Part shown: positions 1 through 8,042 of the stretch, piece after piece
How the letters are laid out: the number at the start of each line of letters is the position of its first letter
How positions within the stretch are numbered: position 1 is the stretch's first letter
Assembly: GCF_014490665.1 (NCBI RefSeq)
Contig: NZ_CP061038.1
Span: forward strand, 4,114,501 to 4,178,500
DNA: 64,000 nucleotides
Direction of reading: 5' to 3'
DNA from: Sphingomonas alpina
GTDB taxonomy: Bacteria; Pseudomonadota; Alphaproteobacteria; Sphingomonadales; Sphingomonadaceae
Program-made: the position numbers and the translations under genes
The notes under the pieces: generated by a model
Databases searched by the model: none
What the model saw: only the letters and a program-made list of their open reading frames with translations
What the model was told of the DNA's origin: nothing

Positions 1-2047
1 CACCAATCCCGGTAATCCGCCCGGCCGCCGCATCCGGCCCATGCGGATCGAATGCACGGACCGGGGCCAGTGCCGCATGCGCTGCGTCGCGCAGGTCATC
101 GCGCCGGCCGAGCCCCGCAGCGGCGGCGAGGAACAGCGCAATCCCGGCATTGCCCTCATAAAGCCCATGGCCCAGGCGCTGCGGTGCGTAGCAATCGGCC
201 GCCTTGTAATAGTGCAGCCCGATCCACTGCGCGTTTCCCCGATCGAGGCCATGAGCGCTGGCGACGATCCGGTCGGCGATATCCAGCGCAGCCTGTGTCA
301 GCTCATCCGACCGATCGCCCGGCTCCGGAATCGGCACCAGCGTGCGATCGCCATCGACGGTCCCGCGCCGGGTTTGCGTCGCCGCGACGCTCGCACCGAT
401 CAGCGCGATCTGCCGCGCAAGATCGGGCGTGCCGAGCCGGTCGAACCGTTCCAGCATATCGGGATAGGCGCGGCGCAACCCGGATGCGTCGACCGTTGCG
501 CCGTCGCATGCAGTCACCGTCACACCCGAGGTATCGACCGCGAAATACGGGATGTCGCGCCGCTCCAGCGCGGCAATCTCGGCCTCGCGCAGCCGGGCCC
601 AATGCGGATCGGTAGCATCGACCAGCACGGGCAGCTGTTCGAAATGCGCGCGGTAAGCAGCGAAGCTTTCCAGGCAATGCGGTACCAGGCTCTTCTGCAG
701 CATGGTTCCGTACTGCATCGTCCCGCGCAGCACGAACCGCGCCCGCGCCGCGCCCAGCGCGCGAAGTTCGTCCGATTCCTTCAACGCGCCGCGCCGCTCG
801 ACCAGATTCCGGTACATCGCGGCAAAGCCATCGCTCAACGCGTCGAGATCGATCGCGGGACTGTCGGAAGCCTCGGCATCGGGCATCACCGGCTCACTCG
901 CCAGCGTCATCGCGTCGGTATTGAGGGCGCGCCAGCGCTGACGCGCGAAATTGCCGCGCACCGCGCCGCGCCACCCAAGCGCGCTGACATCGCAGGCCCC
1001 GTCGCCTTCGGGTGCATGGATCCAATAGGGCAGCAGACCCGGGCGGACGACGCTGTCCCATTCCCAGGGATCGCCGAGATGGGCGCGATCGACCGGCTGG
1101 CCGGATAGCGCCGGGTGCAATGCGGTCTCCGCATCGATCATCACCAGCTCGCCGCCGCGGACGATGAAATTCTCGAAATGGCAATCGGTCGCGCCGAGCA
1201 GATACAGCACCGCCAGCAACCGCCCCGACGCTGTGTCGAGCTCTCGCTGTTCCGCAGGCGTGGCGGGCGCGACCGGCTCGATCGCCTGCATCCAGCCATA
1301 GTCGCCGCGCAGCAGAAAGGCCGGTCGGGTCGCGGATGGTTCGCAGCGCTGCCAAAAGGCGTGAAATGCGGCATCAAGCGCCAGATCGCGCGGCTTGTAG
1401 ACGATCGACAGGCCGGATTCGAACGCGAAAATCATCACCGAACGGCCATGGCGATGCGGATCGGACAGGGTCAGATGGAGCGACCGGATCGCACCCGGAT
1501 CGCCTTCGCCGCCCAGTATGCGGACGATCGCAGGAAGATCGGCGAACAGGCGCCCCGCCGCCTCGACCAGATGATCGTGGAAATGGCCCGTCTCGGTATC
1601 GAGGACATGAGCGAAGACCGGATGGCTGAGCCGCAGTCGCTCGAACCCGCCGGCGAGCATGTCCGCGACGAAGCCGTCATAGCGGACCCGCGACGCGCCT
1701 TCCTCGGGATTGGCCGCCCGAACCTCGCCATCGAGGAAGCGCGACAACAGGGTGAATCCCGGCGGGCGGCAGTCGTTGAACGCGCCCAGCAGCATCGGCA
1801 CGCTGCACGACACCAGACGGTGGAGCAGCGAGCGCTCGATCATCCCGATCGCCGCGGGCGCCAGCCGCTCGGCAAAGGCGGGATGCGCCTGCCCGAGCGT
1901 CGCCAGCAATGCATCCACCGTCCGGCCGACCAGCGGCGCCAGGACTTGCTCGAACGGCAATGGCATGGCTGGATCGACGCCCGGCAAGATGCTTGCCGGG
2001 CGGGTGGAGGCGGACAGGATCGGCGCCTGCGTCATCATGTCAGGCAT
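1..2047 (-). CDS. lanM: Class II lanthipeptide synthetase LanM (C-terminus beyond window)
   Basis: I translated the reverse strand directly; 682 residues are open from ATG 2047 to the left edge. The N-terminal dehydratase domain (DUF4135 type) shows the LanM kinase-like landmarks: YKPR with K218, a TDCHFEN motif with D288, H290 and N293, an IDAET motif near 304, RGT with T443, and the RRDIPYF block at 496-502. From about residue 625 the sequence LGHGLYEGNAGIALF marks the start of the LanC-like cyclase domain, whose zinc ligands lie outside the window. By family knowledge LanM phosphorylates and dehydrates Ser/Thr in the precursor core and then forms thioether rings with Cys. The two precursor genes lie immediately upstream on the same strand. 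Met4 and Met5 are alternative starts, because no strong ribosome-binding site precedes 2047. An export protease (LanT) is not visible and may lie to the left. Confidence 0.93.
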   Translation of the reverse strand, partial: MPDMMTQAPILSASTRPASILPGVDPAMPLPFEQVLAPLVGRTVDALLATLGQAHPAFAERLAPAAIGMIERSLLHRLVSCSVPMLLGAFNDCRPPGFTLLSRFLDGEVRAANPEEGASRVRYDGFVADMLAGGFERLRLSHPVFAHVLDTETGHFHDHLVEAAGRLFADLPAIVRILGGEGDPGAIRSLHLTLSDPHRHGRSVMIFAFESGLSIVYKPRDLALDAAFHAFWQRCEPSATRPAFLLRGDYGWMQAIEPVAPATPAEQRELDTASGRLLAVLYLLGATDCHFENFIVRGGELVMIDAETALHPALSGQPVDRAHLGDPWEWDSVVRPGLLPYWIHAPEGDGACDVSALGWRGAVRGNFARQRWRALNTDAMTLASEPVMPDAEASDSPAIDLDALSDGFAAMYRNLVERRGALKESDELRALGAARARFVLRGTMQYGTMLQKSLVPHCLESFAAYRAHFEQLPVLVDATDPHWARLREAEIAALERRDIPYFAVDTSGVTVTACDGATVDASGLRRAYPDMLERFDRLGTPDLARQIALIGASVAATQTRRGTVDGDRTLVPIPEPGDRSDELTQAALDIADRIVASAHGLDRGNAQWIGLHYYKAADCYAPQRLGHGLYEGNAGIALFLAAAAGLGRRDDLRDAAHAALAPVRAFDPHGPDAAAGRITGIG

Positions 2048-2116
2048 GACCGATCAACCATCATCGGGCAACGCCGTCCGGCCCCGACGGGAAGGCCGGA
2101 GCGGCGCGATCAACCG

Positions 2117-2527
2117 TCAGCGGCAACTCGAATTATAGGGATTTGCCGTGCACAAGTGCTGGCAGGTGTTCCCCAGGGTGCAGCCATTGGTCTGCGAGCT
2201 GGGCGGAGGTTCGGTGCCGACATTGGCGGCGACGACGTCGTCGCGGCGCTTGACAAAGGCCTTGCACTGCTCGGGCGTGATTTCGACATTGTGATCGCTG
2301 GCGATGCCGACCAGCCGCTTGAAGAAATCCTCCACATCCTCGGCGCCGTGCAGAATGCCCTGCAACCCCGGGCTGGCCGCGATCTTGCGCTTCAGGCCGA
2401 GCAGCAGGTCGTTCATATCGTCGCTCAGGCCGTGAGCGTCGGGTACTGCTTGCCCCGCCTTTTGCGACGCGGCGCTCGCCGCGGCGGCATGCGGGTCGGT
2501 CGAAGGTTTCTGTTCGTCACCACTCAT
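2117..2527 (-). CDS. lanA1: Lanthipeptide precursor peptide 1 (LanA1)
   Basis: This 136-residue protein has a long leader and a short Cys/Ser/Thr-rich tail, the layout of a lanthipeptide precursor. The leader has a Nif11-like pattern: amphipathic helices around ASPGLQGILHGAEDVEDFF and then EITPEQCKAF. The tail, roughly the last 30 residues, reads SSQTNGCTLGNTCQHLC and then TANPYNSSCR, giving four Cys and eight Ser/Thr for ring formation by the adjacent LanM. The start is set at the second Met (MSGDEQ), because AGGGG sits 9 nt before it but abuts the first ATG at 2536; the paralogue has the same arrangement. No classic Gly-Gly cleavage site is visible; a VGTE stretch precedes the Pro-rich start of the tail. 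It ends 69 bases before the lanM start on the same strand, so it is probably co-transcribed. Confidence 0.88.
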   Translation of the reverse strand: MSGDEQKPSTDPHAAAASAASQKAGQAVPDAHGLSDDMNDLLLGLKRKIAASPGLQGILHGAEDVEDFFKRLVGIASDHNVEITPEQCKAFVKRRDDVVAANVGTEPPPSSQTNGCTLGNTCQHLCTANPYNSSCR

Positions 2528-2583
2528 CGCGTGCATCCCCTGTTGCCAGATACCGGCCTAGATCGTCCGTCCGGGCGTCGGCA

Positions 2584-2606
2584 GTTCGTTACGCATAGAC
2601 AATGTT
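2584..2606 (-). promoter_or_regulatory. Conserved 23-bp element upstream of lanA1
   Basis: A 23-bp stretch here is identical to 3138-3160. Both lie exactly 57 bp upstream of the chosen precursor start codons, while most flanking intergenic bases differ. On the minus strand it begins AACATTGTCTATGCG. The position fits a promoter or activator site. I cannot assign a sigma factor or regulator. Confidence 0.6.
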
Positions 2607-2673
2607 TTGGCGTCGAGCGAGTCGCAGATGGAACCACTCGCGATGCAATTCGCCGTCCCGGCCAGTCCGGCCG

Positions 2674-3081
2674 TCAGCAGGCCGAGTTATAGGGATTGTT
2701 GGTGCACAGCGTCTGGCAGGTATTGCCCTGGGTGCAGCCATTGGTCTGCGAACTGGCCGGCACCTCAGCACCGAGATTGGCGGCCACCACATCATTGCGG
2801 CGCTGCACGAACGCCTTGCACTGCTCCGGGGTGATTTCGACATTGTGGTCGGCACCGATGCCGACCAGGCGCTTGAAGAAATCCTCGACATCTTCGGCAG
2901 CATGGAGCGTGCTCTGCAATGCCGGGCTGGCCGCAATCTTGCGTTTCAGGCCGAGCAGCAGGTCATTCATATCGTCGCTCAGGCCGGCATCGCCGGGCAC
3001 GGCCTGCCCGGCCTGTTGCGACGCCAGATTCGCGGCGGTGGCATGTGGATCGGTCGATGGCGTCGAGTCGTCGCTGCTCAT
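2674..3081 (-). CDS. lanA2: Lanthipeptide precursor peptide 2 (LanA2)
   Basis: This 135-residue paralogue of lanA1 lies one repeat unit upstream (period about 554 bp). The leader is nearly the same (LSDDMNDLLLGLKRKIAASP, then EDFFKRLVGI and EITPEQCKAF). The tail reads SSQTNGCTQGNTCQTLC, then TNNPYNSAC, with all four Cys kept and the protein ending on Cys. The tail differs from LanA1 at only a few positions (L/Q, H/T, A/N, S/A and loss of the final Arg). The start is the second Met, with AGGGGG 9 nt upstream; an ORF open further upstream runs antisense into the divergent gene and is not needed. The pair could make two related products, or act as a two-peptide system. The near-identity of the cores favours variants of one product. 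Confidence 0.87.
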   Translation of the reverse strand: MSSDDSTPSTDPHATAANLASQQAGQAVPGDAGLSDDMNDLLLGLKRKIAASPALQSTLHAAEDVEDFFKRLVGIGADHNVEITPEQCKAFVQRRNDVVAANLGAEVPASSQTNGCTQGNTCQTLCTNNPYNSAC

Positions 3082-3137
3082 GGTCTGCATCCCCCTGTTG
3101 CCGCCACCATCGGCACGTGTTTGTACTCGCTCCGGCG

Positions 3138-3160
3138 GTTCGTTACGCATAGACAATGTT
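3138..3160 (-). promoter_or_regulatory. Conserved 23-bp element upstream of lanA2
   Basis: Identical to 2584-2606 and again 57 bp from the start codon. It lies in the 100-bp gap between lanA2 and the divergent SelO-like gene, so it may serve both directions. Conservation of sequence and spacing in both copies is what supports function. Confidence 0.6.
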
Positions 3161-3181
3161 CCTGCACCGATCGAGTCATAG

Positions 3182-4426
3182 ATGAGCCTGTTGGCGAGGC
3201 GCCTGCCGCTCGACCCGCCGAAGCGCGACCTGGCCGAGATCGATGCCCCGGAGGGGGTTGCCGGCCAGCTGGTGCGGGTCGCCACGGCGCGGGTCGTCCT
3301 GCTCGATCACGCCCTGCTCGCCCATGACCTGCCGGCCCTGTCCGACGCCGCGCTTCGTGCCGTCGACCAAGATCCGGTTGCGGCGCGCGAGGCCTGGATA
3401 GTGGACCATGCCGGCCTGGTCTCGCCGACCCAGGCAGCCCAGACCGAGGTCAACACGCCGATCGCCACCATCGGCGCACCGCGCCCGGCATGGCGGCCGC
3501 CGCGCTATGGCCGCGCCGCCGTGCTGCGTACCGAGGGACCCGGGAGCGCCGACCATCTGCTGCTCGACCTGAAAGGCGTTGGTCGCGGTGCGGGGCATGT
3601 CCCGGCACGCGCGCATCATTCGTCGGGACTTTGCTCGCTTCGCGAGGCACTGCGCGAAGTGCTGATGGAGGCAATCATCGCCGCGATTTTCGCGCGCGCC
3701 GCACCGGATCTGTGGACGGTGCCGACCTATGCGGTGCTCGATCTCGGTTTCGATGTCCTGACTCATCGCGGCGAGCAGCTGCCCGCCGCCGTGCTGGTGC
3801 GCCGCGCCCATGCCCGCGACCAGGACGAACCGGTTCTGCCCTGGCGCAGCTCGACCGGCGAGCGGGTTCGGCTGGAAATCGAGCTGCTGCTGCGCGCTTA
3901 TGGTCTGACCAGCAGTAATGCCGGATCGCGCCACCATCTTCAGGCGACAGCGGATGGGTCGCGCATTGCCTATGTCGATGGCGCCTTCGAACCAGTCGAT
4001 CCGGGCATCCGGGCCAAGGTCGAGGCGGCGCTTGACGGAACGGACGCCGCGACTTGCGACGGCATCAACATTCAACTCGCGCGCTTCGACCGGCAGGCGG
4101 GGGTTCGCGCCCGGCTGGTCGATTTCGGCCATTACGAAGTCCGCCGGCGGTTCGACCGCGCACTGGTCAGCATGGTGTGCGACGCACCGCATCGCTGGGG
4201 CGCCTATCTGGCCCGAGGCGATTCGCCTCAGCCGGACCCCGTCCTGGCAGCGCCGCTCAAACATTGGGCACGGGAAGAAGCGGCAGCGGTCGGCGGCCTC
4301 TCGCGCGCCAGCTCCGATCCGCCGACACTCTGGGCGGACGCGACCGCCCGTGCGTTTCGCGCCGGGGAGATGTCGGGCAAGGACATTGCCGATGCGATCG
4401 CGCAAGCGGCGAGGGAGATCGGTTAG
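3182..4426 (+). CDS. SelO-like pseudokinase-fold protein of the lanthipeptide locus
   Basis: The protein has 414 residues, slightly shorter than usual SelO/YdiU proteins (about 480-550). Seen in the sequence: LKGVGR with K131, a helix with E154 and E158 (SLREALREVLMEAI), VPTYAVLDLGFDV, PAAVLVRRAH, GINIQLARFD with N296, and LVDFGHYEV with D314. This order matches the SelO pattern of LKGxGRT Lys, RExLxSE helix, PTTRAL, GAVLxRVA, MNTDN Asn and DYGPFGF Asp, so the nucleotide- and metal-binding residues appear to be kept. Known SelO proteins transfer AMP to hydroxyl side chains. The gene is divergent from lanA2 with 100 bp between them, so a tailoring or self-protection role in the lanthipeptide locus is inferred. 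I call it a distant SelO relative, not SelO itself. The 409-aa antisense ORF over it is a shadow. Confidence 0.7.
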   Translation: MSLLARRLPLDPPKRDLAEIDAPEGVAGQLVRVATARVVLLDHALLAHDLPALSDAALRAVDQDPVAAREAWIVDHAGLVSPTQAAQTEVNTPIATIGAPRPAWRPPRYGRAAVLRTEGPGSADHLLLDLKGVGRGAGHVPARAHHSSGLCSLREALREVLMEAIIAAIFARAAPDLWTVPTYAVLDLGFDVLTHRGEQLPAAVLVRRAHARDQDEPVLPWRSSTGERVRLEIELLLRAYGLTSSNAGSRHHLQATADGSRIAYVDGAFEPVDPGIRAKVEAALDGTDAATCDGINIQLARFDRQAGVRARLVDFGHYEVRRRFDRALVSMVCDAPHRWGAYLARGDSPQPDPVLAAPLKHWAREEAAAVGGLSRASSDPPTLWADATARAFRAGEMSGKDIADAIAQAAREIG

Positions 4427-4474
4427 GATGGAAACCCGGGACGGCTGTCGCGTCCGCCGATGGCTCGGGCTTCG

Positions 4475-4640
4475 CCCCTGTTATCCCCTGTTTTCGGCGT
4501 TGTATTTTCCCGCCCCTGTTAAGTTGGATTCGCCTGCCGAATTACGCGTTTGTTTTCAGCACCATGACTGGTCCAGCCCCTGTTATGGAAACAGGGGTGA
4601 AACAGGGGCAACAACAGGGGCCGTGCGATCAAAACAGGGG
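4475..4640. repeat. Octamer repeat array A (CCCCTGTT, four direct then four inverted)
   Basis: CCCCTGTT occurs at 4475, 4485, 4513 and 4577, followed by its complement AACAGGGG at 4590, 4601, 4613 and 4633. All eight copies are exact. The array fills the convergent gap between the SelO-like gene and the GNAT gene (4427-4717), in which I see no gene. The spacer TTTTCGGCGTTGTATTTTCC resembles the spacer at the same place in array B (15200-15400), so the two are related elements. The function is unknown. Confidence 0.8.
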
Positions 4641-4717
4641 CGACGCTTCGCGGCCATGTGAAAGAGCGGAACAAGAATAGCGGGCGGCATCTCGTCCGAC
4701 CGTCGCTGTGCGGCATC

Positions 4718-5419
4718 TCACCGCGCGATTGAATCGCCGCCTGCCACCATGCCAATGGCATCCACGATGCCGGCGGAGGAAAAGAGCATCCCCACCTCCC
4801 AGCCCATCGTGGCGTAAAGCGCGCGTCCTTCTTCGGTGGCCACGAGCAGCTGGCGCGATTGCGGCGACCGTCGCGCCGCGCCGAGCGCGGCCATGACGGC
4901 GCGGCCAAGACCTTTCCGGCGATGCCCGGCATCCGTCACGATGCGGTCGTATATGAACAGCCCGTCCCATTCCGCGGCGAAGCCATTCGCCGCGAGATCG
5001 CCGCGGTCGTCGAGGATGCGGATTTCAGTGGTCGGACCGTCGGCATGAATTTCCATCCGATAGCCCGGCGACAGCCCAGCGGCTGCAGGCGTTGCGTCGG
5101 AGGTCATGACATAGCCGACCGGAGACAGGCGCCAATGTGCGGGGAGCAACGCTGCGAGCTGCTCCGGAGGACCGCACAGCTTCAGAAAGACAAGCGGCGC
5201 GGTGATCGATCGGCCCAGCTCGACCAGTCCCGGCCCGGGCCGTGCGAAGACGTATCGCCGCATCTCGGCGGGCAGATTGGTGTCGAGTCTCAGGCCGCCC
5301 TGGTCACGGACAGGCTGGGGAAGGTTCCGCGCTACGGATCGCGCGCGCAACCAGGATTCGATCAGCGACGGATCCATCGCAGCGTCGGGTTCGGAAGGCA
5401 TGCCAAAGGCTAGAATCAC
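4718..5419 (-). CDS. GNAT-family N-acetyltransferase
   Basis: The protein has 233 residues. The C-terminal half holds the acetyl-CoA-binding core: a beta strand ending in YDRIVTDAGHRRKGLGRAVM (a Q/RxxGxG/A-type loop, RRKGLG), then an ATEEGRALYATMGWEVG segment typical of GNAT motif B. The N-terminal half (LESWLRARS-like helix and a beta-rich part) may bind the acceptor and is not recognisable. The annotated start is a GTG at 5419; an ATG at 5401 (MPSEPDAAM) is equally possible. The gene is divergent from the ctaB operon, with about 80 bp between them. The substrate cannot be predicted. Confidence 0.8.
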   Translation of the reverse strand: MILAFGMPSEPDAAMDPSLIESWLRARSVARNLPQPVRDQGGLRLDTNLPAEMRRYVFARPGPGLVELGRSITAPLVFLKLCGPPEQLAALLPAHWRLSPVGYVMTSDATPAAAGLSPGYRMEIHADGPTTEIRILDDRGDLAANGFAAEWDGLFIYDRIVTDAGHRRKGLGRAVMAALGAARRSPQSRQLLVATEEGRALYATMGWEVGMLFSSAGIVDAIGMVAGGDSIAR

Positions 5420-5498
5420 GTGTCATCCAATGCAATGGCCGGCCGGCAAACGCAGCACTTTCCCCAGCCGTCCCAGCGGCCTATAGGCGCTGGCAATC

Positions 5499-6392
5499 AT
5501 GACCTCCGCGACTCTCACCTTGCCCGCCGACTGGCGCGACTTTCTTGCCCTGACCAAGCCCCGGGTGATGAGCCTTGTCGTGTTCACCGGCCTATGCGGC
5601 ATGCTCGCGGCGCCGGTGACGATCGACCCGGTGCTCGGCTTCACCGCGATCCTGTGCATAGCGCTCGGCGCGGGTGCCGCGGGCGCGCTCAACCAATGGT
5701 ATGAATCCGATATCGATCTGGTGATGAAGCGCACCGCCGGCCGGCCGCTGCCCGCCGGGCGGATGGAGCGCCAGTCGGCGCTGCATTTCGGCGTCGGGCT
5801 CGCCGCCTTTTCGGTGATCCTGATGGGCCTGGCGCTCAATCTCGTCGCCGCCGCGATCCTGACCGCCTCGATCCTGTTCTATGTCTTCATCTACACGATC
5901 TGGCTGAAGCGCCGCACGCCGCAGAACATCGTCATCGGCGGCGCCGCCGGCGCTTTTCCGCCGCTGATCGGCTGGGCCGCCGCGACTGGCGACGTCGCGA
6001 CCCTGCCGATCCTGCTGTTCGCGCTGATCTTCCTGTGGACGCCGCCGCATTTCTGGGCGCTCGCGCTGTTCATGAAGACCGATTATGCTGCTGCCGGTGT
6101 GCCTATGCTGCCGGTCGTCGCGGGCGAGCGCACCACCCGGGTGCAGATCGGGCTCTACACCCTGCCGATGGCGGCCGCCGCGATCGCGCCCTGGCCGCTT
6201 GGGCTGGCGGGCGAGCTTTACGGGATCGTCGCGGTCGTGACGACTGCGGTGTTCGGCGCAATGGCGTTGCAGGTCGCGCTGCGCACCACCAGCGCCGGCG
6301 ATACGATGCGCCCGGAAAAGCGCCTGTTCGCCTATTCGATCCTCTATCTGTTCATTCTCTTCGGCGCGCTCGTCGTCGATCATTGGATCTGA
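5499..6392 (+). CDS. ctaB: Protoheme IX farnesyltransferase (heme O synthase)
   Basis: This 297-residue, multi-spanning UbiA-family prenyltransferase converts heme b to heme o for cytochrome oxidase. The first catalytic Asp-rich motif is present as [20 protein letters not shown], the classic heme O synthase signature. A second conserved loop is seen in [20 protein letters not shown]. Several hydrophobic helices follow, ending near VVDHWI. The start ATG is at 5499. The gene heads a tight run with a 48-residue membrane protein, cox11 and coxC. In related genomes, as I recall, coxB and coxA precede ctaB. Here a divergent GNAT gene sits upstream instead. Confidence 0.97.
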   Translation: MTSATLTLPADWRDFLALTKPRVMSLVVFTGLCGMLAAPVTIDPVLGFTAILCIALGAGAAGALNQWYESDIDLVMKRTAGRPLPAGRMERQSALHFGVGLAAFSVILMGLALNLVAAAILTASILFYVFIYTIWLKRRTPQNIVIGGAAGAFPPLIGWAAATGDVATLPILLFALIFLWTPPHFWALALFMKTDYAAAGVPMLPVVAGERTTRVQIGLYTLPMAAAAIAPWPLGLAGELYGIVAVVTTAVFGAMALQVALRTTSAGDTMRPEKRLFAYSILYLFILFGALVVDHWI

Positions 6393-6396
6393 CATC

Positions 6397-6543
6397 ATGC
6401 CCGACCTCCAGTCCGATACCGACAAGCTGATCCGCGCGCGCCAGCGCTCGCGCGCCACCGTCATGGGCCTGATCCTCGGCGCACTGGTCATCCTGGTGTT
6501 CGCGATCACCATCGTGAAGATCAAGGCGGGGATGCCGCATTGA
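6397..6543 (+). CDS. Small single-pass membrane protein of the cox operon (CoxF-like)
   Basis: A 48-residue ORF starts at ATG 6397, four bases after the ctaB stop, and ends at 6543. It reads MPDLQSDTDKLIRARQRSRA followed by one hydrophobic helix (TVMGLILGALVILVFAITIV) and a short tail. Its position between ctaB and cox11 matches the small oxidase-assembly protein found there in many alphaproteobacteria. It is a single-pass protein with its N-terminus probably in the cytoplasm, judging from the Arg-rich stretch before the helix. Its stop overlaps the cox11 start. Confidence 0.85.
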   Translation: MPDLQSDTDKLIRARQRSRATVMGLILGALVILVFAITIVKIKAGMPH

Positions 6544-7079
6544 CCCCGCCGGTCCGCACCGCATTGCTTGCCGGGCTTGGCGTTTGCTTCATGACCGGGC
6601 TCGGTTTTGCCAGCGTGCCGCTCTACAGCATGTTCTGCGAGGCGACCGGGCTCAACGGCACGACACAGCGCGGCCTGGTCGCACCAGGAGCAGTCGCCGG
6701 CGCGGGCCGCGTGCAGATCGACTTCGATACCAATGTCAGCGCGAAGCTGCCCTGGAAGTTCGCCGCCGAGCATCCCTCCGAGACGGTCGATGTCGGCGCG
6801 CGCGACATGGCTTTCTTCACCGCCACCAACACATCGAACAAGCCGGTGACCGGAACCGCGACCTTCAACGTCACTCCGGCCCAGGCCGGGAAATATTTCA
6901 CCAAGATCCAGTGCTTCTGCTTTACCCAGCAAACGCTGAAACCGGGGGAGACCGCGCGCATGCCGGTGATCTTCTTCGTCGATCCGAAAATGCTCGATGA
7001 TCCCGACGCGAAGGACATCAAGACAATCACGCTCAGCTATACATTTTACCCGGTGGATTCCGGCGGCGGCGCAAGCTAG
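6540..7079 (+). CDS. ctaG: Cytochrome c oxidase assembly protein Cox11/CtaG
   Basis: The protein has 179 residues. An N-terminal anchor (TALLAGLGVCFMTGLGFASV) is followed by the conserved PLYSMFCEATG stretch and a periplasmic immunoglobulin-like domain carrying the copper-binding motif IQCFCFTQQTL. The family delivers Cu(I) to the CuB site of subunit I. The best start is a TTG at 6540 that overlaps the stop of the preceding small gene (TTGA). No ATG or GTG lies in frame before the conserved anchor, which supports translational coupling from a TTG. Confidence 0.95.
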   Translation: MTPPVRTALLAGLGVCFMTGLGFASVPLYSMFCEATGLNGTTQRGLVAPGAVAGAGRVQIDFDTNVSAKLPWKFAAEHPSETVDVGARDMAFFTATNTSNKPVTGTATFNVTPAQAGKYFTKIQCFCFTQQTLKPGETARMPVIFFVDPKMLDDPDAKDIKTITLSYTFYPVDSGGGAS

Positions 7080-7118
7080 AGCACCTACGAACAGCCTATC
7101 TCAACAAGGGACCGACGC

Positions 7119-8042
7119 ATGGCCGGCGCCAAGAACCACGATTACCATATCCTGCCACCCGATATCTGGCCGATCGCCGGCGCCTTTTCGGCTCTCGCCA
7201 TGGCGGCGGGCGCGATCATGTGGATGCATGGCGGCCATGTCGGCAAGCCGAACGGTGGTGGCATCGTCTTCTTCCTGGGCGTGGCGGGCGTGCTGCTGAC
7301 CATGTTCAGCTGGTGGGCGAACGTGATCAAGGAAGCGCATGCCGGCGACCATACCCCGGTGGTGCAGCTTCACCTGCGCTACGGCATGATCCTGTTCATC
7401 GCCTCCGAGGTGATGTTCTTCGTTGGCTGGTTCTGGGCATTCTTCGACTTCTCGCTCTTTCCCGCCGCGATCCAATATGCGGATGGCGCGACGAGCGTGA
7501 TCGCCGATGCCGCCGCCGGCGCGGCGCACTGGCCGCCCAAGGGCATCGAAGTCATCAACGCCTTCGAATTGCCGTTGCTCAACACGATCATCCTGCTGAC
7601 CTCGGGCACGACAGTGACCTGGGCGCACCATGCCTTGATCCATGGTCAGCGTGGCGGTGAGAAGACCGGCCTGTGGGGCTTGCTCGGCGTGGGCGACCGC
7701 GATGGCGTGCTCAAGGGCCTGTGGCTGACCATCATCCTCGGCTCGCTGTTCACCTCGATCCAAGCCTATGAGTACATGCACGCGCCATTCCCGTTCAAGG
7801 GCATCAACTATGGCGCGTCGTTCTTCATGGCGACGGGCTTCCACGGCTTTCACGTGCTGATCGGCACGATCTTCCTGATCGTCTGCCTGGTGCGCGCCTA
7901 TAAGGGCGACTTCACCCCGCGCCAGCATTTCGGCTTCGAAGCCGCTGCCTGGTACTGGCACTTCGTCGACGTGGTGTGGCTGTTCCTGTTCGTCACCATC
8001 TATGTCTGGGGCGGCTGGGGCGCGCCGGTCCACGGCGGGTGA
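7119..8042 (+). CDS. ctaE: Cytochrome c oxidase subunit III
   Basis: This 307-residue, seven-helix aa3-oxidase subunit begins MAGAKNHDYHILPPDIWPI. It shows the family features GMILFIASEVMFFVGWFWAFFD, the ATGFHGFHVLIGT block that contacts lipid and subunit I, and the C-terminal AAAWYWHFVDVVWLFLFVTIY. A loop near 145-180 (DAAAGAAHWPPKGIEV) is longer than in the mitochondrial protein, as is common in alphaproteobacteria. It lies 39 bp after cox11, and its stop overlaps the GTG start of the next gene. Confidence 0.98.
   Translation: MAGAKNHDYHILPPDIWPIAGAFSALAMAAGAIMWMHGGHVGKPNGGGIVFFLGVAGVLLTMFSWWANVIKEAHAGDHTPVVQLHLRYGMILFIASEVMFFVGWFWAFFDFSLFPAAIQYADGATSVIADAAAGAAHWPPKGIEVINAFELPLLNTIILLTSGTTVTWAHHALIHGQRGGEKTGLWGLLGVGDRDGVLKGLWLTIILGSLFTSIQAYEYMHAPFPFKGINYGASFFMATGFHGFHVLIGTIFLIVCLVRAYKGDFTPRQHFGFEAAAWYWHFVDVVWLFLFVTIYVWGGWGAPVHGG

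Noticed and set aside
41..2692. Long plus-strand ORFs (355 and 525 aa) over the lanM and lanA1 region
   Set aside because: They are antisense to a gene with clear LanM motifs and have Arg-rich low-complexity translations typical of high-GC shadow frames.
3138..3160. General-stress (EcfG-type) promoter at lanA2
   Set aside because: A GGAAC occurs just upstream of lanA2 only, and the second half is at the wrong spacing; lanA1 lacks it.
3082..3285. 68-codon N-terminal extension of lanA2
   Set aside because: It would run through the conserved 23-bp upstream element and into the divergent gene; the paralogue has no such extension and both have a ribosome-binding site placed for the inner ATG.
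3176..4405. 409-aa minus-strand ORF opposite the SelO-like gene
   Set aside because: The plus frame has ordered SelO-type motifs and a normal composition; the antisense frame has none.
4475..4640. Octamer array as a CRISPR
   Set aside because: Units are 8 bp, occur in both orientations and have irregular spacing from 2 to about 55 bp; no cas genes are near.
5592..6932. 446-aa minus-strand ORF across ctaB and cox11
   Set aside because: It spans several real genes on the other strand and has no domain features.
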